The notes beneath the pieces were generated by a model that saw only the letters and a list, made by a program, of their open reading frames with translations, was not told the origin of the DNA and searched no databases. The translations under genes were made by a program, and so were the position numbers. Shown here one piece after another: positions 57,306 through 64,000 of a stretch of 64,000 nt of DNA. Source of the DNA: Sanderia malayensis (taxonomy: Eukaryota; Cnidaria; Scyphozoa; Semaeostomeae; Pelagiidae); NCBI GenBank assembly GCA_013076295.1, contig RQOL01000906.1, positions 4,650,001-4,714,000 of the forward strand, in the 5' to 3' direction. Every line of letters begins with the position of its first letter. Within the stretch, counting starts at the first letter, position 1.

Positions 57306-60300
57306 CTATTTGCTATCATAATATCTTTGCAAACAATGTAGAAGTTCATTCGTACTCTTCCTGAGTATATCAATGAGAACAGGATGCATGCTCTTTGAAC
57401 TTTTCAAGTTCTCCTGATTCGAGCTCCTGCTATCTTTCTCATTTTCCTTCATTCCAAACTTTTGCTTGCTGCTACCTTCAATATTTCCTTCTTCTTCGCT
57501 ATTATCAATCCTTTTCTTCTCAACAACACCTTCTCCACGCTTTTCTTTGTCAGATAACTTCGACGAATCCGCGTCAGTATTCCCTTGAATTTTACTGTCA
57601 GTCTCCTTTATTCCAGCCGTATCTCTACCACCCCCTATTTCACCCCCGTCGACTTCACCCCCCTCGTCATTAATATCTTCGTGTTTCGGTTTCTTAGACG
57701 GGGGTTCCTTGGGTGTTTCATCGTCTGCAGTTGCAGTGTCTTTAACATCAGCTTCAGATTTGCTCTGTTCAGTTATCTCATTCGACTTTTTCTCAGTCTT
57801 TTCATCTGCAACAAACGATTTAACATCAATTACTGCATACATTTAGTAATAGTAATAGTAAATACAGTAATAGTAATATATGGTTCAACGTTCAACAATA
57901 TATTACTATTACTGTATACATTTAAACAAATCACGAATTGCAAAATATTATAACACAAAACAGGAACGTATCTATAAAAAGACTCTATTGTAGAAAGCCT
58001 CTCAAACTTACCCTTGTCATTGCCTTTGCTGCCAGATTCAGTGTTCTTATCCTCGCGCGTTTCCGCCATCTTCTCCTTCATTATCCGATGCTTAACTTGG
58101 TTGCATCGTTCCAGTAACTTCTGAAGACTGCCTTGAAGTAAACTGCCGACTGTCAGCTCATTCGGCGAAGAAACGACGAAAAGCAAAGTTAGAGATCTTA
58201 TATCCTGCAACGAGGAAAGGAAATAAACATCACACATATGAATGGAAGTAGAAATCGTTAGGGGTTATTTGGGGAGAAATCACGCTGCTAATTAAAAAAA
58301 ACACGGAAAGTGACCCAGAAAGTGGCCCAGAAATCAATAAATGCATATCGAGTATGATCAAAGTGTCCTTGACAGGGCGTGACCTAGACCCACTGCATTG
58401 CGTCCCTGTGCCTCACTCGTAACTCGCTCACAAAAACCGAGCGAGCGAAAACGAGTGAGGCACAGAGACGCAATGTAGTGAGTCTAGGCGTTACCCATCT
58501 CTCCAAAGCAGAAAGGAATGAAGATAATGTACTTATAGAGGGGAAAAGTAAGATAAGCAAGCATATGGCCGCGGGCCAAAAACAGTGCTCGTCGTCTCTC
58601 TAATTTAAGCCCCAAAACTTGATAAAGCGATAAAGACTCTGGCTCGAGTCCGGATCGAGTTCGAGTAAAACTAACTCAAACAGATATGATATGCCAAAGT
58701 CAATATTCATCAATACTCTTCCGATGGTAGCAATATCTTGTATGTAGTTACATTAAAATACCTATTATACATGGGTCCTCTATATTAATGTAATGGGAAT
58801 AGGTTATTAAATCTTTACTGCCGCATCTACATCTAAAAACACACCAGACATGTGTTTTTAAACATACTGCACGTAGGATACCTCGCAAAGCCATATGGAA
58901 CATGGTTTAAATAAATCATGCATGGAAAACATACCCCGTTCAGTCTGTGTATTGATTTTTGGAAACCTTCATCTGATTCATCCTTCAACATTGTGCAGTC
59001 TGCAATCAGTTTGCTTACGACTGTGTTGACGAGAGGCTGTTTCTGTGCACCCAGGATCTTTTGATGAACCTTTGATGAGAGCAAAAAATGTAATAAGATT
59101 GATAAGAATCGCGAATCAATTAAAATGCTGCGATTCAAATAATATATGTAGAAGAAGGTACACTGGAAAAGAGGTATAAAGTACACAAATACGCTTTGTT
59201 ACATTGCTACTTAAGGTAAACGATAGAGATCCAATTACCTTTGGCAGAAATTGCAACATAAAGCTATACACGTCTTGGCTTGATAAACACTCTCTGTGAT
59301 CAGCAAATACAACATCAATGTACTGAAAGAATACAAATAGCATTGGTAAAATAAAGATTATACATGTCCCTTCCATCCTGGATGTACAGTGTATACAAGG
59401 GAATGTGAAGGCAAGCTGTAAGTTATACACGGAGTTAGAAATTTAGGATAGAATTTGAAGTAGTCTTACCTCTATAAATGGTTCACACTGAATCAACTTT
59501 TCTATACAATTCTTGAATCTTAGATTCTACAGAAATACAAATATGGAATATCAAAGCTGCACCACACTGATATGTTTCATTCTAGTTATTAAACCCAAGA
59601 AGATGAAAATGAACAGTTCGGACATGTTTACTACCTCGTGAGATTTATTCTTGACTTCTAGCCAAAGCTTTGGGAACAGGTTGAAGCGAAGTGGTATAGC
59701 TTCAACGCCAAGAATACAGCCTGCAAAACATCGAGCTCAAATTATAAATCAAGTACAACTGAATTACTCCCAATAGTTCTATATTGTATAGTTTGACATT
59801 GCATTGTATTGTATTGCATTGTATTGTATTGTATTGTATTGTATTGTATTTTATTGTAGAAGTGTCTATTCCAGTCTTGAAGACCAAGAGCGGGTGATAA
59901 GTGATACAATACAAAAATGATGCAACAAAAGACCGTACTAATTTCTATGATGACCAGTGGAACTTGATCAGCGTTCAAAGCAAATCTGCAAAGTTTGTCG
60001 ACGAACTGATGGTACTCCTGATAATATTCTGTCAACGCTTGGTCATAAGCACTATCCACACCCTAAAAAGCACAAAAGTATTCGAGTTTGCAAGAGATGC
60101 CGTGTCTAGATTAAACAATGTAATCGAAAAATAGATCATTTAGCTAATCAAATCTATTTGGGTCTATAATATATAATCTATTATCAACTCTATGAGAAAC
60201 CTATTGTTTCTTCTATATATAGAGAATTTTAGGTATTATGTACACCCATAAAAACACTTGCAAAAGAAGGACTATTTAGTCCTGCTACTGATAGGAAGTC

Positions 60301-63300
60301 TTTAATCTTCCACTGCAGAGCCCTTAAGTTATTTCACGATATGATTCCTTGTATAAGAGGGTTCTTTCAGAAGATGAATTCTTCCACAAGCCAATGCATG
60401 GCGTAAAAGTATACATTTATTAGAGTTGCATGGCGCGAATAGGTCACGAAATATAATTACAAGCTCTCACCCTCTGTGTCTCAATGTACCCAGGATGCAC
60501 AACCATGTTAAGCTCAGGAATCCTTGGTGCAAGCGAAAGCTTTCTTGGCAGCGGCTTGTTACTTCGTCGTGGGAAATGTAGGCCACACACAGCTGTATAC
60601 AAAACAAATCAGAGGTAGGGTACAGTTAGAAACCCGTAAGCTGGGAAGCAAAAGGCTGTACAATAATATTGGAAAAAGAGAGTTTTGTGAAAATGTAAGG
60701 CAAGGTAATGCAAAGTAAACAAACTGTGCACTGCAGAAGGGAAAGTAAAAGCGGTTGTGAAAAAATATATAGCAGAAATAGATGAGTGATTATACAGATT
60801 AAACATTAGATTAAAGTTGTATGAAAATAGAGACTAGAAACACATTGTGATACATGGTGAAGACATATGTAGCACAATACAGGGTACAGACAGATGTGAC
60901 GTGATACAGGGTGGAGACAGATGTACAATGATACAGATTAGGGACAGATGTACAAAGATACGAGCTCAAATTTCAGGTTAGAAACAAATGCGAAATGACA
61001 TAGGGTAGACACAGAGTAACAATATAGTAAGTGTCATGAATTGCTCAAGGAGGCAGAAGAATTGATAGCAAGCGTGTGAACTTACGTGGAGTTTGTTGAC
61101 TGGCAATAGAAACGTGAGATTGGTAGATGATCGGAGCCATTGTATCAACTGCATCTTCATTGTAAATAACTAGCATGATGGTCAAGAGATCTGCAAAGAC
61201 AACCATTTTAATGATCAGTATTAAACCATAATAAAATCAGTATTAATATTCAATAACCTCAAGTCTCAGCGAAGTTCCAAGATCCACTGCTGACATTTTT
61301 ATCAATTGGCATCTTCTAATGTACCTTCTCTTCGATTGGTATTCTACATTGTACGATATCAACTGACATCTTGCACTGTAACTTCCCATCAGCTGGTATC
61401 TTGTACCATACATTCCATAGCATTTTTTGAAAATTTTTCCCTGGGCGACAAATTCCGCTGCAGATTTGGTTTTTGTTTAAATATTCTCCATTATCTACTA
61501 TACTGCCACTCCTTGCTAAATATAAATGAGATCTTACCCTTCTTCTACATCAATAGCAACTGAATCAAGGCCCCGAATACACATTGTGAAACATTTCCCT
61601 GATACACCAAAACGGTGGTTCAAAACAACACGACCCTGTGCACATGCTAGTAATAAAAATTAGCCACGACACTACAAACAACCTTGATTAAGACTCACCT
61701 AATCCATATTGTCTGATCTTTTTCGTGGAATACGAATTCAGCATTGAGCCAAGTTTCTGCATTACGTCACGTCTTTCTTTCCAGCTAAGAAGTCCACGTT
61801 TCACCTCTGTAAAACAAAAAGGGGCATAGAATGACAACACAACACACACATCACCTATCAATGCCAATGAAATACTTACAACACAATACACTTACAATAT
61901 AGAAAGCAATGCCTGATATTGATACCAGCACAAAGGGACACTTTTATCATGCCGGCATAAAGACAAGCTACTGGAACATAAGGTCTGCCTCAGCCTACCC
62001 TGTCTGCTCCCTGACTTTTCTAAGCCTTCTTCGCTAGTCTCTATACTTAACCAAACCCTCTCTGTCTTGATCTGGACAGGTCTTGGCACTTTCCGTCTCT
62101 AAACAGGTATTGCTGCTATGCTCCAATCTCTAAACGCATCCAAACCTAATTTATCTATCTCTATACCCATGCTTTCCTACTCTGTCTGTCTCCACACGGG
62201 TCTTGGCACTACATTCCCGTTTCTAAATAGTTCTCACTGCTGTGTTGCTGTCTTTAAACGTGCCTGAAGCTATACCGATCTGCTTCTAAAGATGCTTTAC
62301 CTAATCTTGTCTCTGTATTAATTTATGTTACCTTGCCTCCAAACTTTATCTTAATCGACCTCATTTGTTTCTGACTACAATTGGTTCTTATCTATGCCTC
62401 ACCTTTAAACCTTTCTTGACTTACCTTGCCTGTCTCTGAACTTTGAGCAACAATTCAAGACAGTGAATAATATCTGGAGAATCTCGGCAATATCATCTTC
62501 AACATTACACGCAGTTGCTTCGTAGTACATCACAAACAGCGTCACAAAAGCCTGCAAAGGAAAATCGAATATTTCATTGTTTGTGCATACAGGATAAGTG
62601 TGAAAAAAGATTCTATAAAGAGGCACTGCTGAAACAAAAGTTTAAAACTGATTACCTCAGATAGAGTGTGCAGTCCTTTGTTCGTTGCTACGACAAGCAA
62701 ATCTTCCTCAGATTGCAGTAATATCTTGTATGTGCTAATGTAAAAAGAATAAGCATGCTCTATAGGATCTTTCAATAGAAAGTGTAAATTGATACCGGAG
62801 TACTTTGCTATAGCTAAGTCGATAGATTATTACATAAAAAATGTAAAACATTTCAAATCAAGACAATGCCAATGGAAAATTATGGAGTGAATGCAAGACA
62901 ATGAAATGAATGTTCAAGACTATGGGATGAATGCTTGAAGCTATAAACTATGGAACGAATGTTTCGGGGCGAATGTAAGATTGTAGGGGGGGGGGTGCTT
63001 AGGACTGTTGGTGCTCAAAACGATTGGGTGAATGTAAAACTACGGAGTGAATAGACAATAGCAAAACAAACAAATACCTGAAAACATAAAGTAAATTTAT
63101 TTATACACATAAGATCATAGATTTCATATAAAAGATTATTGAGAAAACATAAATACATATTCTGTGACATCATCGGCTTAATTTAAAGATATCAAAGAAT
63201 TTAGAAAGAAGAAAAAAGAAAATTTAAAGACGTAGTGCAATGATATGAAATATACCTTATCAGAGTAGTCCAGGCCGATTGTCCGTCAATGCAGGTGCTA

Positions 63301-64000
63301 AACAAAGCAACGGCCTTAGCTCTGAATTCATTCACAATGGCTTGGTTCTCTTCTGACTGGGAACGGTTTGCAAACAAATTGAGTAAACTGAACAGCTCTT
63401 CAACAGCCTGTAGGCAGGAGAAAAAATTACAATTAATACATCTCTCCAGACTCATCTTGTGTAAAGAAGTGCAAATGAATAATTCTGGTGTAAAGAGCTA
63501 TGTACCTGAGGATATTGATTGACGCGTGGTGCCAAGTGCTTGAATGCCCAAGTCATGTTACGATGATTAGAGAGTGTCTGGCAGAATTGCGGTGAGTATT
63601 GACAGGCCAAGCGAAGGAGACCGTAGTAGACAGGTAAACAGTTTCTATTGTATGATATCACATCTGCTTCATCATTGGAGCTGCACGAAAACGAGACTCA
63701 AATCATCTAGCGTCGACTAGCAAGTACTATCGAATAATGTATAAAACATGAACATAATGCCGATCATAGAGAGATGGTAAATTGATATATTATCAGATGC
63801 TAAGCTTGCGTTAGGAAAGAAGATACTAAGTTCTGGTTAATGAGGTGGATACTGAGCTCATGATGGCAAGGTAGACATTACATTGGCGAACAATTTAGCT
63901 TAAATAGGAGTAGTTGGACTTACAGAATATAGTTGTAAGCTATGTTGGAAGAGACCTCAGATGTGTCAGTGAGAAATTTGATGTTGTCTTCGCAATTGAT
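57306..64000 (-). CDS. USP34: USP34 orthologue, C-terminal exons (5' part outside window)
   Basis: Exons: 64000-63924 (partial), 63680-63506, 63407-63256, 62734-62656, 62551-62425, 61806-61699, 61598-61538, 61190-61086, 60592-60471, 60062-59939, 59720-59635, 59526-59470, 59322-59239, 59069-58935, 58204-58012, 57805-57306. The peptide follows the human USP34 tail closely: SYNRNCLPVYYGLLRLACQ, AVEELFSLLNLF, YYEATACNVEDD, LLSWKERRDVMQKLGSMLNS, IPELNMVVHPGYIET, FNLFPKLW, then an acidic, Ser/Lys/Glu-rich disordered region and the final LIDILRKSTNELLHCLQRYY. USP34 is a very large deubiquitinase acting in Wnt/axin and DNA-damage signalling. The catalytic peptidase domain lies upstream, outside the window. 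The junction between 61,538 and 61,190 does not keep phase, so one small exon may be missed there. Confidence 0.92.
58384..58487. mobile_element. 104-bp palindromic element, copy 2
   Basis: CTAGACCCACTGCATTGCGT to CGCAATGTAGTGAGTCTAG, with arms pairing along most of the length. It is the same length and largely the same sequence as 34,446-34,549. It lies in the USP34 intron between exons 59069-58935 and 58204-58012. Confidence 0.7.
59793..59857. repeat. (TATTG)n pentanucleotide repeat
   Basis: About 12 copies of TATTG/CATTG in the USP34 intron between exons 60062-59939 and 59720-59635. Confidence 0.85.
60840..61015. repeat. Degenerate repeat of about 35 bp
   Basis: Diverged copies of a unit like GATACAGGGTGGAGACAGAT GTAC fill a USP34 intron between exons 61190-61086 and 60592-60471. 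Confidence 0.55.
62870..63065. repeat. Degenerate short tandem repeat
   Basis: Diverged units around GGAATGAATGTTCAAGACTATGGGATG-like words (GAATG plus AAGACTAT) in a USP34 intron. Non-coding. Confidence 0.45.

Noticed and set aside
59742..60059. Minus-strand ORF continuing past the USP34 exon into the TATTG repeat
   Set aside because: The exon ends at 59,939 on a donor that joins in phase to 59,720. The rest is intron and simple repeat.

Overview
The window is nuclear DNA from an animal. It is AT-rich, its genes are split by many short GT-AG introns, and its proteins match families shared across Metazoa (USP34, canonical poly(A) polymerase, MOK kinase, INSM zinc finger, UQCC3-like factor, EMI/EGF/sushi matrix protein). 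Gene content, intron style and abundant short inverted-repeat elements suggest an early-branching invertebrate, most likely a cnidarian. The species cannot be fixed from the sequence alone. Exon coordinates were read by eye from splice signals and checked for reading-frame phase.

Layout. 1-11,825 (minus): a secreted EMI-EGF-sushi protein in at least 17 exons, ending in a large domain I do not recognise and running off the left edge. Its introns carry minisatellites, including a 1.7-kb array with telomere-like CCCTAA runs. 14,552-16,516 (minus): a 5'-truncated LINE. 16,567-23,520 (minus): the MOK kinase gene, divergent from a small UQCC3-like gene (24,024-24,443, plus). 30,446-31,897 (minus): an intronless INSM-type zinc-finger gene between two gene-poor stretches. 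35,233-49,812: two head-to-tail copies of a 7,290-bp unit. 47,935-55,930 (minus): poly(A) polymerase, whose last six coding exons lie inside the right-hand copy and recur as an orphan block in the left-hand copy. 57,306-64,000 (minus): the last 16 exons seen of a USP34 orthologue.

Each 7,290-bp unit carries, on the plus strand, a terminal exon of protoporphyrinogen oxidase with an in-frame stop and a four-exon gene for a 199-residue secreted protein of unknown family. On the minus strand it carries the poly(A) polymerase 3' exons. The copies look almost identical (one mismatch noticed), so this is either a very recent duplication or an assembly artefact.

The genes do not form a pathway. The points of most interest are the tandem duplication and its orphan exons, the unknown secreted protein, the unknown C-terminal domain of the EMI/EGF protein, the telomere-like intronic array that would be G-rich in the pre-mRNA, and several arrays lying directly against splice sites.
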